Shown: piece after piece, positions 36,795 through 44,732 of the stretch | Numbering within the stretch: position 1 is the stretch's first letter | Layout of the letters: the number at the start of each line of letters is the position of its first letter | IMG/VR virus record: IMGVR_UViG_3300028883_000295 | Span: 1 to 64,000 of that record | Strand: one strand, 5' to 3' | DNA: 64,000 nucleotides | DNA from: a virus | Notes under the pieces: model-generated | What the model was told of the DNA's origin: nothing | Databases searched by the model: none | What the model saw: only the letters and a program-made list of their open reading frames with translations | Made by a program: the position numbers and the translations under genes

Positions 36795-37313
36795 TCACCT
36801 CACCCTCAATGATATTCCAAATAAGCCTTGACTTATACTTTGTGTTATTTCCTGCAATATCTGTCTATGAACATATGGAGATTCAATTGCTCTAGTCAGA
36901 TAATTATATCCCTTTTGGACTGCAAATCTCTGTCTATACATTGGTGGATTCAATCCTTGCTGCTTACCTATAGGGAATGGTGGACTTGAGCCAGGTCTTT
37001 CAACCATAGCAGCTCCAATTGCTCCAAATTCAACAACTGCAGCATGTTTAGATTTACAGAATAATCTGAATTTATCTGCCATGCCTTGTTTACCCCATGT
37101 TGTTTTGCTTCTAATAGAATCTGTGGATACTCCAAGAGATGGCCATCTACCAGTTCCGACACTCATATCTAGATATTCAATAGCAGAATCTCTAACAATG
37201 TCACATGATTTATCCAATCCAGTATATGCAGATGAATGTATCTTCTGTACAATGTTGTCTATGTTCTGAAGAACTGTATTTAGATTACTAATCCTATAGT
37301 CTATAGTCATCAT
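36795..37313 (-). CDS. HK97 gp10-like head-tail/tail completion protein
   Basis: A 172-residue protein starting with a helical segment (ISNLNTVLQNIDNIVQKI), then IVRDSAIEYLDMSVG, KHAAVVEFGAIGAAMVERPGSSPPFP and a C-terminal helix. The KxAxxVEFG segment followed by Pro-rich PPFP is the hallmark of gp10-like minor proteins that join head and tail. It overlaps the upstream adaptor gene by 4 bases (ATGA-like coupling). Confidence 0.78.
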   Translation of the reverse strand: MMTIDYRISNLNTVLQNIDNIVQKIHSSAYTGLDKSCDIVRDSAIEYLDMSVGTGRWPSLGVSTDSIRSKTTWGKQGMADKFRLFCKSKHAAVVEFGAIGAAMVERPGSSPPFPIGKQQGLNPPMYRQRFAVQKGYNYLTRAIESPYVHRQILQEITQSISQGLFGISLRVR

Positions 37314-37633
37314 ACTTTTAACTCACTTATTAAACATTCCTTGTGATGACCCTCTGCATCAACAATCACTTCTCTGATTATATATCTATCTCCATTAAAT
37401 GTCAATTGCTCTCCCTCTCTTATTGCAGCAGATGATTGGAAGTATCCAAAGTATCTTATATCATCATGTCTTCCAAACTGTTCTAGGGTTTCATACTCTG
37501 AAACTGCAGTCATTCTACAAGATGTATCTGAAGCAGCTGATGAATAGGTATATGTCCAATCACCCCATTCATTCTGAGATGAATAGGATGTAAGTAAATT
37601 ACATTTCTGTTTGAGTAAATCATTATAACTCAT
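37310..37633 (-). CDS. Head-tail adaptor (head closure) protein
   Basis: A 107-residue protein: NEWGDWTYTYSSAASDTSCRMTAVS, IREGEQLTFNGDRYIIREVIVDAEGHHKECLISEL. The small beta-barrel ending in a D-x-x-x-H-x-x-x-x-L pattern is common to SPP1 gp16/head-tail joining proteins. Between HNH gene and gp10-like gene, overlapping both by 4 bases. Confidence 0.72.
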   Translation of the reverse strand: MSYNDLLKQKCNLLTSYSSQNEWGDWTYTYSSAASDTSCRMTAVSEYETLEQFGRHDDIRYFGYFQSSAAIREGEQLTFNGDRYIIREVIVDAEGHHKECLISELKV

Positions 37634-37902
37634 TTTCTTCTTCCTTTACAATTCCTTAGATTTAAGAGAGGTCCCTTATACTTTCCTGAGTGAATAAACT
37701 CATGACACTCTTTACATACTGGAACCATATTCCTTGGATGATGATTTCCACCACATCCAACTGGAATTATATGATGCAGATGTAGATTCCCTTTAGAGAA
37801 CTTCCCACATCTCTGACATATATATCCCATACCTTTGAATATGGCATGTCTTTGTTTATTCCATCCAACTGGATATCTGACATCTGGTCTGATATATGTT
37901 AT
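37630..37902 (-). CDS. HNH endonuclease with a likely ATA start
   Basis: HNH core: YICQRCGKF, LHLHHIIPVGCGGNHHPRNMVPVCKECHEFIH, with two CxxC zinc pairs and the His-His metal/catalytic pair. The only ATG in frame (37830) leaves just 4 residues before the first cysteine. The open frame upstream adds VGWNKQRHAIFKG, the W-x3-R lead-in usual for this family. The only plausible start there is ATA at 37902, 4 bases after GGTGA. HNH genes near the head module often assist packaging by terminase; a free-standing homing enzyme is the alternative. Confidence 0.82.
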   Translation of the reverse strand: MTYIRPDVRYPVGWNKQRHAIFKGMGYICQRCGKFSKGNLHLHHIIPVGCGGNHHPRNMVPVCKECHEFIHSGKYKGPLLNLRNCKGRRK

Positions 37903-37910
37903 AGAATCAC

Positions 37911-38294
37911 CTATAGATTAGATATGTATATCTTTAATTTATCATCCTTTACATAAGACCTAGCATTGAGAATTCTATGTGCCATATCTTCTAGTGTAAC
38001 ACTGATTCTGTTTGGAGAACCTGTGATATCTAACTCATAAGAGTAATTTCTCACGGTTTCTCTTCTTAATGTGTAATAACTTGATGCAATTGAAGGTAGA
38101 TTAATAATCCTAGAAACAACTAATAGGAGTGCAGGATATTTTGCATCTGATGCTGATGTAAGTTCATATACTTTCTTAATATAATCCTCTACATAAGCTA
38201 TATGAGTTGCCATTGCAGTAGTTCCTAATGTTGCAGTAGGCAGACTTGGTTCAAACCATTCTCTGACTTCAGTATCTGAAATAAAATCACCCAT
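37911..38294 (-). CDS. Head-tail connector protein (gp6-like)
   Basis: A 127-residue helical protein: DFISDTEVREWFEP, YVEDYIKKVYELTSASDAKYPALLLVVSRIINLPSIA, then a beta segment NRISVTLEDMAHRILNARSY. The helical fold and location right of the adaptor gene fit the dodecameric connector beneath the portal. ATG at 38294 is preferred (GGTGA 5 bases upstream) to a GTG three codons earlier. Confidence 0.65.
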   Translation of the reverse strand: MGDFISDTEVREWFEPSLPTATLGTTAMATHIAYVEDYIKKVYELTSASDAKYPALLLVVSRIINLPSIASSYYTLRRETVRNYSYELDITGSPNRISVTLEDMAHRILNARSYVKDDKLKIYISNL

Positions 38295-38299
38295 ACATA

Positions 38300-38548
38300 T
38301 CACCCTATTTCTGGTAAATCTCTAATATCTACAGTTTTCTTTGACCTAATAGAAACATCAACAGGATAAGGATTCTGCTTTCTTTCAAATGAATCAGGAT
38401 TAGTTAAACCACCACCCTTATTTCCAGATATACCATACCAATCATGCATATCAGAATCTATATTATCTTCATCAAGAAGTCCTCGTCTACGTTTCTTCTC
38501 AAATTTCTTACTGAGAAAACGTAAGTCACCTTTTCCTGTTTGTGTCAT
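38300..38548 (-). CDS. Small basic head-module protein
   Basis: An 82-residue protein with a basic stretch KKFEKKRRRG near the N-terminus and a Gly/Asn-rich middle. No family recognised. It lies among connector genes and its TGA overlaps the start region of the connector gene. May be a DNA- or capsid-binding minor protein. Confidence 0.6.
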   Translation of the reverse strand: MTQTGKGDLRFLSKKFEKKRRRGLLDEDNIDSDMHDWYGISGNKGGGLTNPDSFERKQNPYPVDVSIRSKKTVDIRDLPEIG

Positions 38549-38558
38549 CTAATCAGTC

Positions 38559-38810
38559 CTATGCTTTTTTAGCATAGAATGGTATATACATACTAGCTCC
38601 ACTAGCACCATATGTACTACCAGATACAATTCTGATTCTTAGATATCCAACTGCTGGATTGGTACTAGAGACCCCAGATGGGAATATAGTTAGAAAAGAT
38701 GATGTATCATATAGCAGATTATCATCATCACTATAGAATGTTAATCCTCTGCCATCCTTTGATACACTTAATCTTTCTACTGTCTGTACTTCTATATTAG
38801 ACCCTGGCAT
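38559..38810 (-). CDS. Small virion beta protein, paralogue of the next gene
   Basis: An 83-residue protein beginning MPGSNIEV and ending VGYLRIRIVSGSTYGASGASMYIPFYAKKA. The neighbouring 153-residue protein ends CGWLRVKVGPSG...WHTMYAPLF in the same way, so the two share a C-terminal beta module. Probably a minor capsid decoration or head-fibre protein. No named family. Confidence 0.6.
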   Translation of the reverse strand: MPGSNIEVQTVERLSVSKDGRGLTFYSDDDNLLYDTSSFLTIFPSGVSSTNPAVGYLRIRIVSGSTYGASGASMYIPFYAKKA

Positions 38811-38822
38811 ATTTCATCCTCC

Positions 38823-39284
38823 TTACGTTGCCCATGTAGTGCTGCTAAATAATGGAGCATACATTGTATGCCATGTACCAGCTGAACCACTAGGTCCGAC
38901 TTTCACTCTTAACCAACCACAGACTGCACCACTAGTTAAATGTGTTTTCCACATTGTTGCACTAGAATTAAAGAATTGTCCAGATGCAATCACACCATCA
39001 TTTGGAAATCTCATGGATTCTGAACCAGGTGAGAACTGTAAATAATTATTGTCTGCTAATACTGTATTGCCACTATGATATGTATTACCAGAAAGAATAA
39101 TTGCAGTGCTACCTTGTAGTTTGCATGTAGGAGCAGTTACCTTAACTGTAGTATCTCCAGCAACATCTAATTGTCCATCTGCAGATGAAGATATAAGAAC
39201 ATCTCTATCTCTGAATGATACACTACCACTCTTTATGTTTAATTCATCCCTGACATTTAAATAATTATATTTAGGACCAGGCAT
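38823..39284 (-). CDS. Head decoration/fibre-like beta protein
   Basis: A 153-residue protein with fibre-like repeats (LNIKSGSVSFRDRDVLISS, AIILSGNTYHSGNTVLADN) and a C-terminal module shared with the next downstream gene. Immediately after the major capsid gene and the 39331-39383 stem-loop. May form capsid surface fibres or spikes; inferred from composition and position. Confidence 0.6.
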   Translation of the reverse strand: MPGPKYNYLNVRDELNIKSGSVSFRDRDVLISSSADGQLDVAGDTTVKVTAPTCKLQGSTAIILSGNTYHSGNTVLADNNYLQFSPGSESMRFPNDGVIASGQFFNSSATMWKTHLTSGAVCGWLRVKVGPSGSAGTWHTMYAPLFSSTTWAT

Positions 39285-39330
39285 TTTCTTTCCTTTTATA
39301 TAACATGACTAAATACTTAATGAACATAAA

Positions 39331-39383
39331 TTCTTATTGCGAGGCTGTGAACCTCGACCCCATATAAGAAGTCGCAATAAGAA
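39331..39383 (-). ncRNA. Strong stem-loop downstream of the capsid gene
   Basis: A perfect 12-bp inverted repeat TTCTTATTGCGA/TCGCAATAAGAA (39331-39342 and 39372-39383) closes a 29-base loop. A competing 5-bp stem CGAGG/CCTCG (39340-39344, 39352-39356) shares bases with the large stem. It lies 18 bases past the capsid stop. No T-tract follows on the - strand, so it is more like an mRNA processing/stability or attenuation element than a simple terminator. Confidence 0.6.
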
Positions 39384-39401
39384 CATCCACATCAACCATA
39401 A

Positions 39402-40502
39402 TTATTTGTGATAGATCTTACAACCTGCAGATTCGTTAATGACACGAACACCGTATCTCATGAGTAGAGATATTCCTACTAGGTCATGAATTGGGTCATC
39501 ATAGTTTGTGACTTTCAAATCATGTCTCATTCGTATCATGGCTAATGGTGCAGTGTTTGAGAATATGAGTCCAGTTACGTTAGTTCCAGCTGTAGTGTCT
39601 CCCCATATTGCACTAGATGCTAAATCAGTTGCAGTACAAGTATATGGAGTTAATCCCATAAGTTTTGGAACTGTTCCACTTGTCAATGGTCCAGATGTTC
39701 CCATGTATGCAGCATATGCAATGTTTGAATCTTGTAGTAAGTATCCCTCTGCTGTTGGATGAGTAACTAATTTATCTACTCCACCCCAGTTCTGCTTGAT
39801 GACCTTTGACCTAGCGAGTGCTAAATCAGATACTGCAATATGTGTTCCCTCTGGATTCAATGTATTTGTAGATATAGCTCTGGATGAATTTAGAATCTCA
39901 TTTAAGCATACCCTATTCAACTTGTTCTCCATAGCCATTCCTGCTTTTCTTAACTCAATATCAACGATATCGAATTGGCAATCATCTATTAACTCATTAG
40001 TAATTATTGGTCGAATACCATACTTGGTGATTGGGATATCAACTTTTGAGTATTCTTGTGTATCAACTGTAATTGCACCAGCTTCTGCAACTTCGTATGC
40101 ATAGTATCCAGATTCTCCCTTGACTACTCTAGTAGAGTATGATTCTGCAGTTGTGATTGGTAGAACTTCTCTGAAACACTTGTATGGTTCTGCTCCATCA
40201 ATGATAGTGTTGTAAACCTCTTCTTGAACAAGTGTAGATTCTGCAACAGCTTCTTCCTCTGATTGTAATAGAGCCTTGTAAGCATCCATTCTCTCATAGG
40301 GAGTGTTTAAGCCAAATGACTTATAGTTGAATGGGAATCTAACTGACTTGCCTTCGAGAGCTTTCTTGAACCATTCTTTGCCTAGCATAGACTTTCTCTC
40401 ACCATTTGTTGCATTTGCATACATCAGAACCTTTGGTAGTGTCTTTGTGCTATTCCTTATGATGCTGTCCTTATTTATTTGCCTTTTACTTTGACTAACC
40501 AT
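39402..40502 (-). CDS. Major capsid protein, HK97 fold
   Basis: A 366-residue protein. The N-terminal ~65 residues are a short arm, followed by EEEAVAESTLVQEEVYNTIIDGAEPYKCFREVLPITT, a typical N-arm/E-loop sequence. The P-domain helix segment ELRKAGMAMENKLNRVCLNEILNS and IITNELIDDCQFDIVD also fit, with AEGYLLQDSNIAYAAYMG and LVGISLLMRYGVRVINESA as core strands. ATG at 40502 has GGTGA 5 bases upstream and is preferred to a GTG three codons earlier. Gene order (protease-scaffold, decoration, capsid) supports the call. Confidence 0.85.
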   Translation of the reverse strand: MVSQSKRQINKDSIIRNSTKTLPKVLMYANATNGERKSMLGKEWFKKALEGKSVRFPFNYKSFGLNTPYERMDAYKALLQSEEEAVAESTLVQEEVYNTIIDGAEPYKCFREVLPITTAESYSTRVVKGESGYYAYEVAEAGAITVDTQEYSKVDIPITKYGIRPIITNELIDDCQFDIVDIELRKAGMAMENKLNRVCLNEILNSSRAISTNTLNPEGTHIAVSDLALARSKVIKQNWGGVDKLVTHPTAEGYLLQDSNIAYAAYMGTSGPLTSGTVPKLMGLTPYTCTATDLASSAIWGDTTAGTNVTGLIFSNTAPLAMIRMRHDLKVTNYDDPIHDLVGISLLMRYGVRVINESAGCKIYHK

Positions 40503-40558
40503 AAATTTCACCTAAATTATTGAATAAACATAATAAACATACAAACATTAAAAAATAA

Positions 40559-40963
40559 TTAGTGTAACAATACTCTTGCAGTTCCATCAGCAGTAGCTTG
40601 GTCTTCTAATGCAATTGCAGATATACCTGATGGTTGAGAACCTATATTAGCCTTGTGAGCAAACTTTCCTTCATTGACACAAAGCAAATGTTCACCAAAG
40701 CTACAGTTGTTTGAACCAGATATAATGACTCTAACTATTGCACCAGGGCCATAGACACCAATCCAGTCTCCATCAGTTTGTTTATATTCAGCAACTCCTA
40801 CACAACCAGAAGCCATGTGATTTTGATAAGAGCCTGGAGCCTTGACTTGCATATCCCCACAGCATATAACTCCTTGTCCCCTATAGATGGTTCCAGAGCA
40901 TTCATAACTGAGTGGTAAAGTACCTTGTAAGCCTATCTCACTTGTTGGTCCAGTAAATGACAT
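40559..40963 (-). CDS. Capsid decoration protein (DUF2190-like)
   Basis: A 134-residue Gly-rich beta protein: LPLSYECSGTIYRGQGVICCGDMQVKAPG, CVGVAEYKQTDGDWIGVYGPGAIVRVIISG, LLCVNEGKFAH, ATADGTARVLLH. The layout (early glycine-rich strand, GVAE, GxVxVxxSG, final A-x-V-x-L) is that of DUF2190/parallel decoration proteins encoded next to the major capsid gene. Stabilises the shell by analogy. Its cysteines are unusual for a virion surface protein. Confidence 0.75.
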   Translation of the reverse strand: MSFTGPTSEIGLQGTLPLSYECSGTIYRGQGVICCGDMQVKAPGSYQNHMASGCVGVAEYKQTDGDWIGVYGPGAIVRVIISGSNNCSFGEHLLCVNEGKFAHKANIGSQPSGISAIALEDQATADGTARVLLH

Positions 40964-41011
40964 TCATTCACCTTTTATTTATAACAGATTTACAGTCACA
41001 TCAGAAAGACA

Positions 41012-42235
41012 TCAATAACGTAAATATACTTCACCATGGTCACTAACAAATGGATCATCAAGAACTAAATCAACAGATTCATCATCCTCTTCCTCTTTAA
41101 GAGTTTTGGATTCCTTCTCTTCTTTTTCTGATTTAGTCAGAACCTCGATTTTCTTGTTTAGTGCATCTATCTGGTCATCCCTAGCCTTAATTGCAAGTTT
41201 AAGTTCCTCTATGTCATCTCCCTCACTCTTTTCAGTGAACAATCCATTTAGTTTCTCAACTGCAACATTTAGATGTTCAGAAATATCATTAACTGATTTC
41301 CTTAGCTCATCTAATTCACTAGTCTCCTCTTTAACCTCTTCTGATTTCTCTTCTTCTTTTGATTCCTCTTCAGTCTTTTCTTCTGTTTCTTCTTTAGGTT
41401 CTTCAGATACTTCATCATCTGATTTCTCTTCTTCCTGAGGAGATAATTTAGTTAATGCAGCTTCCATATTTAGGATTGCCCTCTCTAATTTCTCGATTCT
41501 GTCCTCTACTGAAAGTTCTACTTCCTCTGATTTCTCTTGCTCTTCAACAGCCTCAGAAGATTCTTCTTTAACTTCTTCCTCTTCCTTAGCTTCTGCTTTG
41601 ACCTTTTTCTTTGACATTCTATCTTTATTTATACCACATTCATCACATACATTCTCATAAGATTTAAAGTCTAAATTCCCTTCATCATATTTAGATTTAG
41701 AGATGACAACAAATCCAGACATTTCATTCGCTGGAAAGTTAGTTAGTGAAACCTCAAATATATTTATCTTATCTAGAACTTCTATGCAGTTCTTTCCATC
41801 AGCATCACATCTATCATGTGAATCAAGAACCTCACATCCAATAGAGAATCCATTTATTTCACCATCAATTATCTGTTGCCAGATATCATTAGAAATCTCT
41901 GTATCACTTCTTATCTTAGCAACAATAAAGAGTCCCTTATCATCTACATGAGTCTTTAGTTCTCCATATTCAGGTAGTATCTTTCCTATCTGGATATTCT
42001 TGTGAAACAACATTAGATTAGCATATGATAAATCACTCATTAGAGTCTCTATTCCAGCCTTTAGAGATTCTGTTGGAATTAGTTGATTCTGGCTATCAAC
42101 CACAGCTAAATTAGCATACCCAGCAATTATCCTATCTCCTTTCTCTTTGCTAACTATCTTAGCCATTCCCATCAGATTCACTGGAATTCTAATTGGATGG
42201 ATTTCTTCTTTCATAGTTAATTCTTTTATATTCAT
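41012..42235 (-). CDS. Prohead maturation protease fused to scaffold
   Basis: Residues ~20-190 match HK97-type prohead proteases: IIAGYANLAVVDSQNQLI, LMLFHKN (catalytic His), ELKTHVDDKGLFIVAKI, GEINGFSIGCEV (catalytic Ser) and EVSLTNFPAN. From ~205 the protein becomes an extremely Glu/Lys-rich coiled coil, as in scaffold (delta) domains, and ends VDLVLDDPFVSDHGEVYLRY. An internal ATG at the start of MSKKKVKAE could give free scaffold. ATGA overlap with the upstream gene. Confidence 0.85.
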   Translation of the reverse strand: MNIKELTMKEEIHPIRIPVNLMGMAKIVSKEKGDRIIAGYANLAVVDSQNQLIPTESLKAGIETLMSDLSYANLMLFHKNIQIGKILPEYGELKTHVDDKGLFIVAKIRSDTEISNDIWQQIIDGEINGFSIGCEVLDSHDRCDADGKNCIEVLDKINIFEVSLTNFPANEMSGFVVISKSKYDEGNLDFKSYENVCDECGINKDRMSKKKVKAEAKEEEEVKEESSEAVEEQEKSEEVELSVEDRIEKLERAILNMEAALTKLSPQEEEKSDDEVSEEPKEETEEKTEEESKEEEKSEEVKEETSELDELRKSVNDISEHLNVAVEKLNGLFTEKSEGDDIEELKLAIKARDDQIDALNKKIEVLTKSEKEEKESKTLKEEEDDESVDLVLDDPFVSDHGEVYLRY

Positions 42236-42456
42236 AACAAGCTAGTAATTATAACAGAAGCAATTAAGCCACATATTAATCCAATAGAACCACCTAAACC
42301 AGCAGCCTTAATCTGCACACCAACCATTCTCTTCTTGATGTCTTTGACATCAGTCTTGATTTCATCTATATCTTTATTGAGGTCTTCTAGTGCTTTAAGA
42401 GTTTCTCCTCTCCATTGAGCTATCTTCATATCCCACTCAGTATAATTATTTGTCAT
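42232..42456 (-). CDS. Small coiled-coil protein with C-terminal membrane helix
   Basis: A 74-residue protein: helical KIAQWRGETLKALEDLNKDIDEIKTDVKDIKKR, then AAGLGGSIGLICGLIASVIITSLL as a single membrane span. The layout recalls XhlA/holin-accessory proteins, but it lies in the head module, so a virion membrane-interaction role is equally possible. Overlaps both neighbours. Confidence 0.65.
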   Translation of the reverse strand: MTNNYTEWDMKIAQWRGETLKALEDLNKDIDEIKTDVKDIKKRMVGVQIKAAGLGGSIGLICGLIASVIITSLL

Positions 42457-42877
42457 TGTTCTTCACTCTCTTTATTGGATTTAGAATTTCAATCACTCCA
42501 GAAACACCATCATATATCAGTGGAATATCAGTCACCATATATTTAATTCCTGATACTGGAGAAATCCATTCTGTATTCTCTATTTGTTTAGACTTTAATG
42601 CTCTCTTTGCTGGGCAACCCTTACATGGAGAATTAATCCCCATAACTGCCTCATAACAATGCACATATAAAGAAGTATCTATTCCATACTTCTCACCCAT
42701 AGCAATTGCAAGTGGATTTAGATATATAGTTTTAAAATCATTAGATATTATAACTACAGGTGATTTGACTGAATCTAGAATCAATTTGATGAATTTGAAT
42801 GAAGGACCTTCCTCATGATATTCTATCTCTTCAGCAAGTTCCTTGGTTAATCTTTTAAGTCCATCTAAATTAGCCAT
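42446..42877 (-). CDS. PAS-domain protein in the head module
   Basis: A 143-residue protein. After an N-terminal helix, FIKLILDSVKSPVVIISNDFKTIYLNPLAIAM is a PAS start. HCYEAVMGINSPCKGCPA (73-90) is the three-cysteine insertion common in PAS sensors of archaea and anaerobic bacteria, and GIKYMVTDIPLIYDGVSGVIEILNPI the closing sheet. No kinase or effector domain is attached. PAS modules bind haem, flavin or small ligands or dimerise; why one lies among head genes is unclear. Confidence 0.78.
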   Translation of the reverse strand: MANLDGLKRLTKELAEEIEYHEEGPSFKFIKLILDSVKSPVVIISNDFKTIYLNPLAIAMGEKYGIDTSLYVHCYEAVMGINSPCKGCPAKRALKSKQIENTEWISPVSGIKYMVTDIPLIYDGVSGVIEILNPIKRVKNNDK

Positions 42878-42931
42878 GGTTCTTGTACCATCCTAGTCTC
42901 TTTAAATTCTCAAATCCCATACATCAGTACC

Positions 42932-43132
42932 TTAACTAGTCCATTCTCTTCTAAATGGAACCCAATCTCCATCAGCATTAGTTCCTGACCAGATATACAT
43001 ACAAACTGCTAATGCATTTCCGTATGTAATCCCACTCGGCTTGAATCCAGTGAAATCAATTATTCCAGCTGAACTTGATATACTTGTTGATGCTATATTA
43101 CTAGATTCTCTATATGAACCTATGATAGTCAT
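42932..43132 (-). CDS. Small virion-type protein
   Basis: A 66-residue Ser/Gly-rich protein (SSNIASTSISSSAGIIDFTGFKPSG, AVCMYIWSGTNADGDWVPFRREW). Beta-rich composition resembles the small head proteins near 38559. No family recognised. Between a coiled-coil gene and the PAS gene. Confidence 0.5.
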   Translation of the reverse strand: MTIIGSYRESSNIASTSISSSAGIIDFTGFKPSGITYGNALAVCMYIWSGTNADGDWVPFRREWTS

Positions 43133-43143
43133 CTCACTCTCTC

Positions 43144-43773
43144 TTATCTATCAACATCATCACCCCAAACTAGAGCCATATATGAATATTCACCATCTTC
43201 TTGTTTAGGCTCAATCCAGAATGATTCTTTACTCACATACATATCTTTTAGTTTAACTACATCATCTATTGGAATGTCCCACTTTAGATTAGCAACTAGT
43301 TCTTCTCTCTTAGTGTAGAATCTAATAACTCCATCTATTCTATAGTCAATTAATTCTTCAAATGGATTGAAGTCTTTGTCCTTGAGTTCTTCATACTTTT
43401 CTTTTTCTATCTCACAGAATCTTAATTGAACTAATGCAATGTCTCTGGCTTTCATCATGGTGAATTTCTCAATGCATTCTTTGCTTGCCATTTTAATGTC
43501 ATCCTTAGTAACTAATTCATAAGTTCCATCTCCCATTTCAAGTAAGTAATCATATTTGTGAACATAATTAGAGAGTATTTCATTTTCCCTTTGAAGTAAT
43601 TTATTAAACTTCTCCTCAACTTGAGATATCTGTGACTCGTATTCTTTGATGGTGGTATCTAATTCATCTAATTTCTTTATTCTTTCTTCATATATAGCAT
43701 TTTTCTCTTCTAGTTCCTTCTTTCTCTGAGATAACCTCTTATTCAGCTCTTTCAATGCCAAATCCTTAATCAT
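43144..43773 (-). CDS. Coiled-coil head-module protein
   Basis: A 209-residue protein. Residues 1-75 form a long coiled coil (LSQRKKELEEKNAIYEERIKKLDELD and onward); the rest is an acidic mixed domain (YLLEMGDGTYELVTKDDIKMASKE, PFEELIDYRIDGVIRFYTKREELV). No family recognised. It overlaps the upstream gene by 8 bases. May be internal head or scaffold-associated. Confidence 0.6.
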   Translation of the reverse strand: MIKDLALKELNKRLSQRKKELEEKNAIYEERIKKLDELDTTIKEYESQISQVEEKFNKLLQRENEILSNYVHKYDYLLEMGDGTYELVTKDDIKMASKECIEKFTMMKARDIALVQLRFCEIEKEKYEELKDKDFNPFEELIDYRIDGVIRFYTKREELVANLKWDIPIDDVVKLKDMYVSKESFWIEPKQEDGEYSYMALVWGDDVDR

Positions 43774-44401
43774 TAATTTCCTCTATAATTTCATCATCTA
43801 ACATACTAAACATAGATTTTGCAAGCTCCTTAATGTCATCATTCATTTTCTTTAAATCATCAGATGTCAACTTTTCCAGATGATTCTTACTTTCACCTAT
43901 AGCATGTATGGTATCATCTATCTTATCTAATATCTCCTTAGAATCCTCTTTAGATGATAGTTTTATCTTCATGCCTTCCAAGAAGAGTAATAATTCATTA
44001 ATACTTTCAGCCATATCCTTTAACATCTTTCTAGTTTCTTTAGTATCTTTAAGAATCCTATCTCGTTGCTTATGAGTCCATGGAGACTTATTTCCAAAGG
44101 CCATTACTTTAGTTCCTCCACCACCTCCACCTAATGATACTTGGTCTACTTCATTAGTAGCAAACATGTATCTTTCACTAGTAGGTTGTGTAGCACCTCC
44201 ATCTGCTCTGAAGCAATAGTTATTAGCTGGTGTATATGTTGAGAATGTATATTTGTAATATCCACCTGCAATCTCCGTCATAGTCTGTGAAGTAATTACT
44301 TGGCTCCCATCTGTCTCCCATCCATCAAGAATTGGAGATAATCCTGTAGCAGCAACACCACCAGAAGTAAAGTAAGCTACTATCTCATTTCCATATGCCA
44401 T
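43766..44401 (-). CDS. Beta-domain plus coiled-coil structural protein
   Basis: A 211-residue protein. Residues ~1-90 form a beta domain (EIVAYFTSGGVAATGLSPILDGWETDGS, AGGYYKYTFSTYTPANNYCFRADGG), then a Gly linker (GGGGGG) and a C-terminal coiled coil (KDTKETRKMLKDMAESINELL). This beta N-terminus recurs in phage head-proximal proteins that carry a C-terminal helical tail. ATG at 44401 preferred to an upstream TTG. Confidence 0.6.
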   Translation of the reverse strand: MAYGNEIVAYFTSGGVAATGLSPILDGWETDGSQVITSQTMTEIAGGYYKYTFSTYTPANNYCFRADGGATQPTSERYMFATNEVDQVSLGGGGGGTKVMAFGNKSPWTHKQRDRILKDTKETRKMLKDMAESINELLLFLEGMKIKLSSKEDSKEILDKIDDTIHAIGESKNHLEKLTSDDLKKMNDDIKELAKSMFSMLDDEIIEEIND

Positions 44402-44402
44402 T

Positions 44403-44705
44403 TTAATCAATAACCTTGATTATCTTACCAACCTTTCCATCATAAATAACTATGTCATCAACTTCATATTTCTCTTTTGACCTAATTGTTGCATCAGGAA
44501 CAAAGTCTTGTTGTCCACTCACTGTCTGATAATCTTCAGCCTTATTTCCTTTCTTTTTCCACTGTGAATAACACACAGCACTTCTCTGTTTCATATCTGG
44601 AAATTCTTTCTTCATCGTTGCATTTCCCATGCAGGAACTGATGAATTTACTTTGAGATTGTCCAGCCCTTGGTGTTGGAAGTGGTTTTTCTACTATATCA
44701 ACCAT
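44403..44705 (-). CDS. Conserved head-module protein with QSQSKFISSCM motif
   Basis: A 100-residue protein with LPTPRAGQSQSKFISSCMGNATMKKEFPDMKQRSAVCYSQW, a segment I recognise as common in phage proteins near portal genes (PxPRxGESxxDFxxxC...QRxAIC). The C-terminal ~35 residues look like a small SH3/KOW-type barrel (KYEVDDIVIYDGKVGKIIKVID). Function unknown; position suggests a packaging or head accessory role. Confidence 0.7.
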   Translation of the reverse strand: MVDIVEKPLPTPRAGQSQSKFISSCMGNATMKKEFPDMKQRSAVCYSQWKKKGNKAEDYQTVSGQQDFVPDATIRSKEKYEVDDIVIYDGKVGKIIKVID

Positions 44706-44732
44706 AATAATTTCTATATATCATATACATAT

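Noticed and set aside
39331-39383. Reading the capsid-gene stem-loop as a tRNA-like T-arm (GGTCGAGGTTCAC)
   Set aside because: No acceptor or anticodon arm around it; the 12-bp inverted repeat explains the structure better.
41106-41438. 110-residue Ser/Phe-rich + strand ORF
   Set aside because: It is the antisense shadow of the Glu/Lys-rich scaffold part of the protease gene.
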